This document shows, one piece after another, positions 6,015-13,238 of a stretch of 18,108 bases of DNA. The notes under the pieces were generated by a model. It was not told the origin of the DNA and ran no database searches. It saw only the letters and a program-made list of their open reading frames with translations. Every line of letters begins with the position of its first letter. Position 1 is the first letter of the stretch. This stretch comes from an uncultured Clostridia bacterium (GTDB lineage: Bacteria > Bacillota > Clostridia > Christensenellales > Borkfalkiaceae): assembly GCA_947174975.1 (NCBI GenBank), contig CAMWLA010000010.1, forward strand, positions 1 through 18,108, given 5' to 3'. A program made the position numbers and the translations under genes.

Positions 6015-7865
6015 GTGAAGAAAGTTTCAAGCGGCGCAGAGAAAGCTGAAGAGCTTACGCGCAAAAAATCAACTACTAAAACGACAAAGAAGTCTGCCGA
6101 CGTAAAGAAAAAACCGGCAACAAAGACGGTTAAAAAGACGGAAAAAAAGGTTAAGAAACCCGCAAAAAAGCTTACCGAAAAGCAGATAGCAAAGAAAAAG
6201 GCACGCGAAATGAAGAAAGCGGAGGTCGCTAAAATCAAGGCTGAAAAGAAACAGAGACGCCTTGAAAAGAAGCTTGAAGCAAAGCAGAAGCGCCTTGACA
6301 GAATTGCAGCTTTAAAGGAAAAGCGTGCGGAAAGAAAAGAAAAACGCCGTGAAAGGCGCGATATGTTAAAGCACGAAACCAAGGAAGCGCGTGCAAAGCG
6401 CGTTGCCGAGGAAAAGAAAGCAAAAATCGAAGCCCGCAACGCAAAGCGCGAAGCAAGGGCGGCAGAAAGACAAGCAAAGCGCGAACACCGCTTAAAGGTA
6501 CGCGCCGAAAAGAGAGCCGACAGAAAGGAAAGACAGCATACCCCCGGACTCGGCGGCTGGCTTGCGGCGGTTATCGCTTTGGGCGTAACCACCCTCGCAC
6601 TCGGCACTATGATGACCTTCGGGTGGATAAGAATGAACGGTATGGAAGCCGATATGGCAAGTATCCATATGGAATCTGTTTACGAGCTTAACTCGATAGT
6701 CGACAACCTCGACGCGGGACTTTCCAAGGCGAGAGTTTCCAACTCACAAGCAGAACAGATTAAGCTTTTAAACGAAATCGCTATCGACAGCGAAATGGCT
6801 GAGGTTATCCTTGAAAGACTTCCCGTTGATACCCAGCTTACGCAGAATATGACTTCGTTTGTAAACAAAATGGGCGACAGCGCACAATCTATGCTGAACA
6901 CCCTTGCACGCGGAGGCAAGCTTTCCGAAAGCCAGAAAGCAACCCTCGGATATATGTACGAAACCAACCAGCAAATGAAGTCGGTTATCAACGAAATGAC
7001 CGCGTCCGCTTCCCCCAAGGAGATTATGAACGCCTGGAACGGCAAGGACGGCAACTTTATGGTTAAATCGTTCGGTAATCTTGAAAACAACACTATCGAA
7101 ACACCCAAAGAGATAAACGACGGTCCTTTCGCCGAAAATATCAAGAAAGTAAGCGCGAAGAACATCGAAGATCTTGAAGAAATCAGCGCAACCAACGCGG
7201 AAGAGCTTGCAAGAAAGTATTTTGCAGACTACGGTTTAAGCGACGTTCACTGCACGGGCGAAGCGGTTGCAGACCAGCTTGTATGCTACAACTTAGAGCT
7301 TAAGACGAAGGACGGCGATATGTTCGCACAGCTTTCCAAGAAAGGCGGAAAGGTCGTAATGTTCGACAGCTACAAGGACTGCTCGCAGAATAACTTCTCG
7401 GTTGAAAGATGTATCGACATCGCCGAAGATTTCCTCAACGATTTGGGAATCGAAGGTATGAAAGCCGTTTGGACGAGTGAAAACGGTACGACTTGTAACC
7501 TCAACTTCGTTTACGAGAACGACGGCGTAGTATTCTACCCCGATATGATTAAGGTTAAGGTCTGCGAGGAAAGAGGTATAGTCACCGGTATGGAAGGACT
7601 TGCTTACTGCCTCAACCACACTAAGCGCAACGCGGGCGAAGCCGAAATTTCAAAGGCAACCGCAAAATCAAAGCTCAATTCCGAATTTAACGTTGAAGGC
7701 TCACGCCTTACCGTTATCCCCATGGAAGGCGAAGAAATGCTTGCTTACGAGTTCTACGGAAACTACGGCGAAAACGATTATTATATCTATATCGACGCAA
7801 TGACCGGCGAAGAAATTCAAGTTCTCACGGTTGTAGGAACCAAACAAGGCAAAGCTTTAATGTAA
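6015..7865 (+). CDS. ypeB: Germination protein YpeB with a long basic N-terminal extension
   Basis: A 616-residue protein starting at GTG 6015. AGGAGG (6001-6006) overlaps the sleB TAG stop and lies eight bases before it. Residues 1-52 are a Lys/Thr/Pro/Ala-rich tail like histone H1, and 53-175 a charged Lys/Arg/Glu/Ala helix. Residues 182-204 are a membrane helix. About 212-330 is the helical YpeB N-terminal region (YELNSIVDNLD, SAQSMLNTLARGG), and about 390-616 contains PepSY-like repeats ending in YIYIDAMTGEEI. YpeB is required for SleB to be stably held in the spore, and PepSY domains are thought to restrain it. B. subtilis YpeB is about 450 aa with the membrane helix near its start, so the first ~175 residues are additional. 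With the usual topology they would face the spore core, where binding to nucleic acid or another polyanion is possible but only inferred. No other strong start stands before the membrane helix. Confidence 0.9.
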   Translation: MKKVSSGAEKAEELTRKKSTTKTTKKSADVKKKPATKTVKKTEKKVKKPAKKLTEKQIAKKKAREMKKAEVAKIKAEKKQRRLEKKLEAKQKRLDRIAALKEKRAERKEKRRERRDMLKHETKEARAKRVAEEKKAKIEARNAKREARAAERQAKREHRLKVRAEKRADRKERQHTPGLGGWLAAVIALGVTTLALGTMMTFGWIRMNGMEADMASIHMESVYELNSIVDNLDAGLSKARVSNSQAEQIKLLNEIAIDSEMAEVILERLPVDTQLTQNMTSFVNKMGDSAQSMLNTLARGGKLSESQKATLGYMYETNQQMKSVINEMTASASPKEIMNAWNGKDGNFMVKSFGNLENNTIETPKEINDGPFAENIKKVSAKNIEDLEEISATNAEELARKYFADYGLSDVHCTGEAVADQLVCYNLELKTKDGDMFAQLSKKGGKVVMFDSYKDCSQNNFSVERCIDIAEDFLNDLGIEGMKAVWTSENGTTCNLNFVYENDGVVFYPDMIKVKVCEERGIVTGMEGLAYCLNHTKRNAGEAEISKATAKSKLNSEFNVEGSRLTVIPMEGEEMLAYEFYGNYGENDYYIYIDAMTGEEIQVLTVVGTKQGKALM

Positions 7866-7935
7866 GGCAGCGAGCCGCGGGCGGGTATCTTAATTACCTA
7901 ATCGGTAGACAAACAAAACACAAATCAAACGAAAA

Positions 7936-7965
7936 CGCGCCGAGCGGAGAATTCCGCTCGGCGCG
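7936..7965. terminator. Terminator between convergent ypeB and lipoprotein gene
   Basis: CGCGCCGAGCGGA (7936-7948), loop GAAT, then TCCGCTCGGCGCG (7953-7965): a perfect 13-bp stem. On the minus strand it is followed by TTTTCGTTTGATTTG, a good terminator tail for the lipoprotein gene that ends at 8004. On the plus strand the tail ATATATTGTC is poorer, but the hairpin probably also stops ypeB transcripts. Confidence 0.8.
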
Positions 7966-8003
7966 ATATATTGTCGGGTCAATCTTATCCTAATACACTG
8001 TTT

Positions 8004-8933
8004 TCACGCAAAGGTATGGTAAACGTAAAACGCCATCCAACTGTAATCTTTGAAAATTACTCCGCCGATTTCTTTGTCGGGTTCATCTGGGAATGCAGGG
8101 TATAAGCAACCGCCGTTCCAAACCATTGAAACCACTATATTGCCGCTAAAAGTGCCGTAATATTTAGTAATACTTGCATCGTCTAAGCATTCAGTAAATG
8201 ATTGTGGAATTTGGTGTAAATATGCAATTTTAAGCTCTTCCTTCATTTCTTTACTGAGCTTATCTTCGGGCTTTGTATACAGACCGCTGTAAGGATTTTC
8301 TTCACTGTTAACGCCATAGAAATAGCAAGCAAGACTCTTTAAATCGTCTTCATTAAGCCAGCCGTTTTCGCATGCCGTTTCTACGTTATAAAACCTTCCC
8401 GTTACAGTTACAGAATCCGAACTATACTCGGTATAATGCAAAACGTAAACGGGCCTTTCTATATCATTAATGAATTCTACACCGCCGATATGTTTTTTAA
8501 ATGACAGCCCGCAATTAACTTCTGCAACTACGTTCCCTTCATAAGTACCGTAATAATGAATTATTTCAACATCTTTTGGTTCTATAGGTTCTATAAATTG
8601 ACTGCCTCTGTTATTCTTATTATAGTAAATACTACATAGGTATTTTAAATCTTTTTCGGCTTTTGCAGATAATTCCGTTTGCTGCGTATACGCTCCCGCG
8701 TAGGGATTTTCTGCAACTTCATAGCATTCGTACTGACGGCAAGCTATACTTTTTAAGTCGTCCTCTTCAAGTAAGCCCATTCCGTAAGCGGATTCTAAGC
8801 TGTAAATCGAAGCGTCGACCTCATTATCGGAAGCGTCGACTTCATTATCGTCCGTGTCGCCGCATCCGACGAACGAACACGCCGCGCCGATTACACAAAA
8901 GAGTGTAAGAAACCCCGAAACCAGTTTTTTCAT
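8004..8933 (-). CDS. Predicted lipoprotein with two copies of an unrecognised module
   Basis: A 309-residue protein with no family recognised. The N-terminus (MKKL, hydrophobic to about 23) ends in FVGC (Cys24), a slightly relaxed lipobox, so a membrane lipoprotein is likely. An acidic spacer repeats DNEVDAS twice (29-42). The rest is two related modules, about 43-168 and 181-309. Matching pieces are LLEEDDLKSIAC/WLNEDDLKSLAC, ENPYAGAYT/ENPYSGLYT, HYYGTYEGNVV/KYYGTFSGNIV and IGGVEF/IGGVIF. This shows an internal duplication in which motif order is kept. The start ATG 8933 has AGGAGG four bases upstream (8938-8943). It has its own likely promoter and ends at the hairpin at 7936-7965. Function unknown: binding or sensing at the cell surface is possible, but nothing catalytic can be seen. 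Confidence 0.75.
   Translation of the reverse strand: MKKLVSGFLTLFCVIGAACSFVGCGDTDDNEVDASDNEVDASIYSLESAYGMGLLEEDDLKSIACRQYECYEVAENPYAGAYTQQTELSAKAEKDLKYLCSIYYNKNNRGSQFIEPIEPKDVEIIHYYGTYEGNVVAEVNCGLSFKKHIGGVEFINDIERPVYVLHYTEYSSDSVTVTGRFYNVETACENGWLNEDDLKSLACYFYGVNSEENPYSGLYTKPEDKLSKEMKEELKIAYLHQIPQSFTECLDDASITKYYGTFSGNIVVSMVWNGGCLYPAFPDEPDKEIGGVIFKDYSWMAFYVYHTFA
8809..8850. repeat. 21-bp tandem duplication in the lipoprotein spacer
   Basis: Positions 8809-8829 and 8830-8850 are two copies of the same 21-base unit with one difference (C8820 against T8841). They encode the two DNEVDAS heptads just after the lipidation site. Slipped-strand duplication is the likely origin. Confidence 0.85.
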
Positions 8934-8963
8934 AAAGCCTCCTAATATTATTATATTTTTACT

Positions 8964-8992
8964 ATTTTATTTTGTAACGGCGTTCAACGCAA
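8964..8992 (-). promoter_or_regulatory. Candidate promoter of the lipoprotein gene
   Basis: On the minus strand TTGCGT (8987-8992), 17 bases, then TAAAAT (8964-8969); predicted start near 8957, giving a leader of about 23 bases. A second perfect TATAAT (8950-8955) with GTTACA 17 bases upstream would start inside the Shine-Dalgarno, so it is less likely. A small imperfect hairpin (AACG...CGTT around GCGT/ACGC) covers the -35 region. Moderate support only. Confidence 0.4.
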
Positions 8993-9003
8993 CCGTTCGA
9001 TAT

Positions 9004-9046
9004 AAAAAAGCGGTGCGTAAACCTTATACAAAGTATTTACACACCG
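9004..9046 (-). terminator. Rho-independent terminator downstream of pssA and the small ORF
   Basis: On the minus strand CGGTGTGTAAA (9046-9036), a 14-base loop, then TTTACGCACCG (9021-9011): an 11-bp stem with one mismatch, followed by C and six Ts (9009-9004). It would end both the psd-pssA transcript and any transcript from the promoter at 9115-9143. Alternatively it could act as an attenuator before the lipoprotein gene. Confidence 0.75.
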
Positions 9047-9095
9047 TATTATAAATATATTTTAAGTTTTTAAGTTCACTTCTCCGAACCGACAT
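9024..9095 (-). CDS. Candidate 23-codon small ORF within a ~105-nt transcript
   Basis: ATG 9095 to TAA 9024 encodes MSVRRSELKNLKYIYNTVC plus KYFV, a basic, Tyr-containing 23-mer with no recognised family. AAGGA (9108-9104) lies eight bases before the ATG. A sigma-A promoter stands just upstream (9115-9143). The stop codon falls in the loop of the terminator at 9004-9046. The whole unit would be about 105 nt. It could be a small peptide gene, a leader peptide of an attenuator for the lipoprotein gene 90 bases downstream, or a small RNA whose ORF is accidental. Short ORFs arise by chance, so confidence in translation is low. Confidence 0.35.
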   Translation of the reverse strand: MSVRRSELKNLKYIYNTVCKYFV

Positions 9096-9114
9096 AAATA
9101 AATTCCTTAATTTT

Positions 9115-9143
9115 ATTGTAGCATATGCGGCTCAAAAAAGCAA
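9115..9143 (-). promoter_or_regulatory. Sigma-A promoter downstream of pssA
   Basis: On the minus strand TTGCTT (9138-9143), 17 bases, then TACAAT (9115-9120). It lies between the pssA stop and the terminator at 9004-9046, so its first product would be a short transcript starting near 9108. The hexamers and spacing are as good as those before the tRNA gene. No experimental support. Confidence 0.55.
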
Positions 9144-9166
9144 CGGAAATTTTAAAAATATTTCGT

Positions 9167-9886
9167 TTATCTGTTTATTCCGTCGGGTAAAAGGCTGAAA
9201 ATTTGGTTGATACTTCCGTCGAGGACGAGGGTGTTTATGAGGATTAAGCCTACGCAAAGTACGGTGACTATGGTCACGGTAATCGAAACTCCCTTTACGC
9301 CGAGCTTGGGCATTCTGAATTTGAACACCATCAAAAACGACATTAAAAGATAGAAGAAGCACACAATGCACTTAGGCACGAGAGTTGCCGCAAGTCCGCC
9401 GATATTGCGGAACATTATCGCAATGAGGTAGAAAATAGGAAGTCCTATCGCCGCGTTGGTTACGGGAAGCCCCTCGCACGAGGTTCTTCTGCCCGCGTCC
9501 GGATTCTGAAGTCTCTTGTCCTCTTCGACGTCGTAATACGCAAGACGGCAAACCGCACAAAGCACGTAGAGAGCAAAAGGTATCATAAAATACCACTCGT
9601 GCATGCCCATTCCGTAGCCTATCATAGTAGGCGCAACGCCGAACGCTATAACGTCGCTTAACGAGTCTATCTTGGAGCCGAATGCCTTATCGTCGGGCGT
9701 TCGGTTCTTGCGCGTTCTTGCAACCGCGCCGTCGAATGCGTCGCAGACGCCCGATACCCACAGACAGATTATTCCGCCGAAAAAGGGATAGCCCGATGCC
9801 GACAGCGCCATTCCGACAATTGCCGCAACTACCGACAGATATGTAAGTATTACTCCGTAATGCCAAAATCCTACAAACTTTTTCAT
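9167..9886 (-). CDS. pssA: CDP-diacylglycerol--serine O-phosphatidyltransferase (PssA)
   Basis: A 239-residue polytopic membrane protein with the CDP-alcohol phosphatidyltransferase signature: D49-x2-D52-G53-x2-A56-R57, then G70-x3-D74-x3-D78. The gap between R57 and G70 is 12 residues, longer than the classic eight, as I recall for other clostridial PssA proteins with an NRTxD insert. The following SDVIAFGVAP favours serine over glycerol phosphate as substrate. The enzyme joins CDP-diacylglycerol and L-serine to phosphatidylserine and CMP at the membrane. It lies 19 bases after psd, its next-step partner, in one operon. The start ATG 9886 has only a weak purine-rich site (AAGAGAAAAAG). Several helices follow to the C-terminus, where the membrane segments end about residue 227. 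Confidence 0.9.
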   Translation of the reverse strand: MKKFVGFWHYGVILTYLSVVAAIVGMALSASGYPFFGGIICLWVSGVCDAFDGAVARTRKNRTPDDKAFGSKIDSLSDVIAFGVAPTMIGYGMGMHEWYFMIPFALYVLCAVCRLAYYDVEEDKRLQNPDAGRRTSCEGLPVTNAAIGLPIFYLIAIMFRNIGGLAATLVPKCIVCFFYLLMSFLMVFKFRMPKLGVKGVSITVTIVTVLCVGLILINTLVLDGSINQIFSLLPDGINR

Positions 9887-9905
9887 AACTTTTTCTCTTG
9901 CTTAT

Positions 9906-10757
9906 TTATTTTCGAACGGCGGAGCCTACCCGCTCGCCGTACTTTACTATGGTTTCAAAATTGTTTTTGGTGTTTTCCAAAATCTCTTCGTCAACCTCTG
10001 CAACGCCCTTTTTCAAAAGGACGATTACGGTTGACCCGCCGTATCTGAAAAATCCCTTTTCTTCGCCGCGTCTGAATTGCTTTTTACCGTGGTTGGCTAT
10101 GCGCCCGATAAGCATTGCGCCGACTTCCATTTGCAGCGCGTCGCCGAAATTATCGGTATGCAGTAAGGTATATTCACGGCAGTTTTCCGAGAATACTCTG
10201 CGCCTTTCAAGCGCTTCGTGGCTGACCGTGTGCAGCCTTCCCTTTATGTAAACTCCGTCTTCGGCAGTTCCGCCGTCGAAGAAGCCGTATCTGTGGTAAT
10301 CGGTGACGGTAAGCCGGTAGATAAGGCATATCCCGCCCTCAAACTCCTTTGCAAGCTGTTCGTTCCTTAAAAGGGAAGTCAAGGTATAATCAAAGCCCTT
10401 TACTCTGAAAACGCTGTCCTTATCGATATTGAATACCGAAAGCTTGCCGTCGCACGGACTTACAAGCGCATTGGGGTCGGTATCGACGGGACGGCATTCC
10501 GAACGTATTTTACGGTTGAAAAAACTGTCGAACGAGCGGTATTTGGTCTGCTCGTATTCGGAAAGGTCGAGGTCGAAATGCTTTACAAATTTTTTGATAA
10601 TGCCCGCGGACATACGTGTGTTTAAATACCATGCTATGATATTCGAAAACCACCGTGACGTGCTTATCCGCAATATACCCGCGCCCATTTTGTTGCAGTA
10701 CATAAATTCGCGTATCTTGGGGGGCTTGATATCGTTTATATCGATCCGCTCTCTCAT
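9906..10757 (-). CDS. psd: Phosphatidylserine decarboxylase proenzyme (Psd)
   Basis: A 283-residue protein. It has the family motifs SPCDGKLSVF (about residue 100, with the conserved Asp), YRLTVTDYHRYGFFDGG (with the conserved His), HTVSHEAL, and GGST near the C-terminus (about 240-243). Self-cleavage before Ser242 would give a large beta chain and a 42-residue alpha chain with an N-terminal pyruvoyl group. The family usually shows LGST, and GGST is a common variant. The enzyme turns phosphatidylserine into phosphatidylethanolamine. The start codon overlaps the stop of the upstream membrane protein (ATGA, 10754-10757), and GAGAGGA precedes it, so the two are coupled. pssA follows. The N-terminus (SRWFSNIIAWYLNTRMS, FVKHFDLDL) matches the longer Psd type. 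Confidence 0.93.
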   Translation of the reverse strand: MRERIDINDIKPPKIREFMYCNKMGAGILRISTSRWFSNIIAWYLNTRMSAGIIKKFVKHFDLDLSEYEQTKYRSFDSFFNRKIRSECRPVDTDPNALVSPCDGKLSVFNIDKDSVFRVKGFDYTLTSLLRNEQLAKEFEGGICLIYRLTVTDYHRYGFFDGGTAEDGVYIKGRLHTVSHEALERRRVFSENCREYTLLHTDNFGDALQMEVGAMLIGRIANHGKKQFRRGEEKGFFRYGGSTVIVLLKKGVAEVDEEILENTKNNFETIVKYGERVGSAVRK

Positions 10758-11890
10758 AAGTTATCCTCTCGGGGCGGTTCTTCCCCCTCAACCGTTTCTG
10801 GTTGATTGCCGCCGTTTTCTTCGGAACGTTCATCCGCATCCGCCGCGGGAAGCTTTTTTACTCTTGCCATATGGTAAGTAAGCGTAACTATTCCGCTGAC
10901 AAGCATACTGAAATAGTAGGAAAACAGTCTTGATATCATAAGCGCCAAAAATATGAACGCTTTGCCGTACATCTGACCGTAAATGTGTATAAAAAGATAT
11001 TCGTACGCCCCTACTCCGCCGGGAATGGGAATAGAGTTGTAGCCGAACAGCACGAAAGCTTGCAAAACGAATATATCGAGAAAAGGCGCTTCGGGGTCGA
11101 TTGCAAGGCAGACGAAACAAGGAATAAGCGTCTGCGATACGCGCTGCAGAATATTGAAAATAAGAGTTGTGAAAAGTACTGCGGGCTTGTCCCTAAGTAT
11201 CTTACGGCATTCGCCGAACTTTCTTACCTCTTCCTCGATTTTTCCCCGCCACTTTTCGGTGTTTTTAACTAACTTAATCTTATTTAAAAAAGTTATAATT
11301 CCGTTGCCTAACTTTAATATCGCCTTGCCGAAAAACATACAGCCGATATAAAGTCCCAAAAGTCCCGCTTGTATTACCGCACCGGCAATTACGAGTACTT
11401 GCGCGAACACCGCGTCAATTCCGCCGAAGAGCGAGGGGTTAATGCACAGCGCGATTATTCCGATTGCGAAAATCGCAGTGGTATAACCTATGACGTTGAC
11501 AAGCATTCCGAAGCTTGCCTTGCCCGCACTCATTCCGTCGCGCGCCATATAGTACACTGCCGCGGGCTGTCCGCCCGCCGCCGTCGGCGTTATCGCGGAA
11601 TAAAAAACGTCCGCGGTGGAATAAGCTACCGGCGAGATAAGCTTGGGTTTATACCCGAAAAAGCGGGCAATTAAGTAAAGGCTTGCCGCCTCGAACAGAA
11701 TGAACAAAAGCATACAGACAAAAGCGCCAACAATCCAGATAGGGTTGCTGTTTTTGAAGTAGTCGAGTATGTCGCCGAAATTCAGTTCCTTGTGGTTGAG
11801 AAAAAGCACTAAAACAGTGACCGCAACCAAAACCGCAACAAACCCCAAATTCAACAGCAAGCTTTTTGTCCTTTTGTTAATCTTTGCCAT
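10754..11890 (-). CDS. PF03706-type (MprF flippase-domain-like) membrane protein, copy 1
   Basis: A 378-residue protein with about eight membrane helices (first at 11-31). Family hallmarks are YSAITPTAAGGQPAAVYYM (97-115) and SIPIPGGVGAYEYLF (286-300), as in the UPF0104/TIGR00374 family, which corresponds to the flippase part of the lysyl-phosphatidylglycerol protein MprF. The MprF C-terminal aminoacyl-transfer domain is absent, so it probably moves or binds a lipid rather than making lysyl-PG. It ends with an acidic hydrophilic tail (about 349-378). It is the first gene of an operon with psd and pssA, overlapping psd by four bases, so a role with phosphatidylethanolamine or phosphatidylserine is plausible but inferred. 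The Shine-Dalgarno is weak (CGGAT). Copy 2 is next door (11990-13201). Confidence 0.82.
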   Translation of the reverse strand: MAKINKRTKSLLLNLGFVAVLVAVTVLVLFLNHKELNFGDILDYFKNSNPIWIVGAFVCMLLFILFEAASLYLIARFFGYKPKLISPVAYSTADVFYSAITPTAAGGQPAAVYYMARDGMSAGKASFGMLVNVIGYTTAIFAIGIIALCINPSLFGGIDAVFAQVLVIAGAVIQAGLLGLYIGCMFFGKAILKLGNGIITFLNKIKLVKNTEKWRGKIEEEVRKFGECRKILRDKPAVLFTTLIFNILQRVSQTLIPCFVCLAIDPEAPFLDIFVLQAFVLFGYNSIPIPGGVGAYEYLFIHIYGQMYGKAFIFLALMISRLFSYYFSMLVSGIVTLTYHMARVKKLPAADADERSEENGGNQPETVEGEEPPREDNL

Positions 11891-11929
11891 TTTGCTATCC
11901 GTAGCGCAGTTAAAAACGTGCTGTATTTT

Positions 11930-11958
11930 ATTCTACTGTAATTTGAGATTTTTGTCAA
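11930..11958 (-). promoter_or_regulatory. Sigma-A promoter of the phospholipid operon
   Basis: On the minus strand a perfect TTGACA (11953-11958), 17 bases, then TAGAAT (11930-11935). The predicted start is near 11923, leaving a leader of about 33 bases before ATG 11890. This is the most consensus-like sigma-A promoter in the window and shows that the lipid operon has its own start downstream of the terminator at 11977-12003. Confidence 0.85.
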
Positions 11959-11976
11959 CAGATAAAATGCAATTAA

Positions 11977-12003
11977 AAACCCGCGATTGCTATTCGCGGG
12001 TTT
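11977..12003 (-). terminator. Terminator of the ftsH/par run, overlapping the last stop codon
   Basis: AAACCCGCGA (minus strand 12003-11994), a seven-base loop, then TCGCGGGTTT (11986-11977), followed by further Ts (TTTTTAAT counting from the stem base). The TAG stop codon (11992-11990) of the second PF03706 gene lies inside the loop, so the last codons form the left arm. The next operon's promoter begins about 20 bases downstream. Confidence 0.85.
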
Positions 12004-13201
12004 CTTCTTTTTCAATTTCTTCGTTAATTTCTTCTGTAACTTCTTCGGTAACTTCGGGCTGTTCGGTATCCGCATCCGCAGGTTGCTCATCCGTCGGCGT
12101 CTCCGCCTCGTCGGACGGTTGCTCCTCCGCTTGATCCGTCTGATCCGCCAAAGGCGCCCTCTTGCGCTTTTTGATATAGATATGATACGAAAGTGTTACT
12201 GCGCCCGTCACCACTATACTGAGATAATACGAAATTACGCGCATTACCATCATTGCAGAAAGTATCACGTGCGTGTCGGGAATGATTATGCCGTAGATAT
12301 TCAGATATAGGTATTCAAACGCACCTACGCCCCCGGGAACGGGCAGCGAGGTGTATCCGACTATTACGAACGACTGCAGCGCGAACACGCTCCAGAACGA
12401 AATTTCGGGGTCGTACGCAAGGCATATGCAGCACGAAATGATAATTCTTACTACGCGTTGTAGGGTGTTGAAAACGAGCGCTTCGATAAACAGCCACTTG
12501 TGTTTTTTGATTTCCTGGAAACATACGGCGTATTTGCCGACTTCGCTTGCAACCTTGTTTTTCCACTTTTCTGTATTCTTTACTATTCTGATTTTGGCAA
12601 GGAACGAAATTATTCCGTTTCCGCATTTCAAAACCGCTTTGTCGAAGCGCATGCACCCGAATAAAAACAACAGCAAAATAACTTGAATTACTACGCCGAG
12701 AATTATAAAGAATTTTGCCCAGAACGGGAACTGCACAAACATTGCGGGGCGCAGACAGAACGCAAATACCGTGAGTATTATCAGCGAAGCGGTGTATGCG
12801 ACGGTGTTGAACACGAGTGTGAACGAAGCCGAACCCGCGCTCATTCCGTCCTTGACCATATAGTACGCCGCGGCGGGTTGTCCGCCCGAAGCAGACGGGG
12901 TTATCGCGGAATAGTAGATGTCCGCCGAAGAATAGGCGATACTCGGAAGCACCTTGCCCTTCTTTTCCAATTTGCGGCTTATCACGAATAAGCTTAAGCC
13001 CTCGAACACAACGCCCGCTATCATACAGACGACGGCGATTACAAGCAGCCACCATTTACTGTGTTTTATAAAGTCGAATATGTTTTTGAAGTTTAATTCC
13101 TGATAGCTTAAAAGAAGAACGGTAAGCGTTATGCCTATCAGTAAAAACAGAAAAAGGAAACTAAAAAGTTGATTTTTAGCTTTTTTAGATAACTTTTTCA
13201 T
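11990..13201 (-). CDS. PF03706-type (MprF flippase-domain-like) membrane protein, copy 2
   Basis: A 403-residue paralogue of copy 1, collinear with it: a first helix at about 13-32, YSAITPSASGGQPAAAYYM (97-115), SLPVPGGVGAFEYLYL (285-300), and about eight helices in all. Both copies share GNGIIxFLxKI and VKNTEKW in the middle loop. The C-terminal tail (about 351-403) is longer, rich in Glu/Asp/Thr/Pro and strongly acidic, and probably cytoplasmic. The MprF synthase domain is absent here too. It lies 37 bases after parB with AGGAGG six bases before ATG 13201, no terminator between them, and a terminator right at its own end. So it appears to be the last gene of the par run. A lipid flippase role is inferred from family only, and a link to segregation is unproven. 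Confidence 0.82.
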   Translation of the reverse strand: MKKLSKKAKNQLFSFLFLFLLIGITLTVLLLSYQELNFKNIFDFIKHSKWWLLVIAVVCMIAGVVFEGLSLFVISRKLEKKGKVLPSIAYSSADIYYSAITPSASGGQPAAAYYMVKDGMSAGSASFTLVFNTVAYTASLIILTVFAFCLRPAMFVQFPFWAKFFIILGVVIQVILLLFLFGCMRFDKAVLKCGNGIISFLAKIRIVKNTEKWKNKVASEVGKYAVCFQEIKKHKWLFIEALVFNTLQRVVRIIISCCICLAYDPEISFWSVFALQSFVIVGYTSLPVPGGVGAFEYLYLNIYGIIIPDTHVILSAMMVMRVISYYLSIVVTGAVTLSYHIYIKKRKRAPLADQTDQAEEQPSDEAETPTDEQPADADTEQPEVTEEVTEEINEEIEKEETRE

Positions 13202-13238
13202 AACCGTCCTCCTTTTGTTTTTTTATTTTACAGTATTT

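Noticed and set aside
6011..6607. 198-codon minus-strand ORF rich in Ser, Phe, Ala and Arg
   Set aside because: It is the antisense image of the Lys/Arg-rich YpeB extension, whose low-complexity codons leave few stops on the other strand. No Shine-Dalgarno or family match.
12315..13055. 246-codon minus-strand ORF overlapping the second PF03706 gene
   Set aside because: It is an out-of-frame shadow with Arg/His/Cys-rich composition and no start signals, while the overlapping frame encodes a clear membrane protein.
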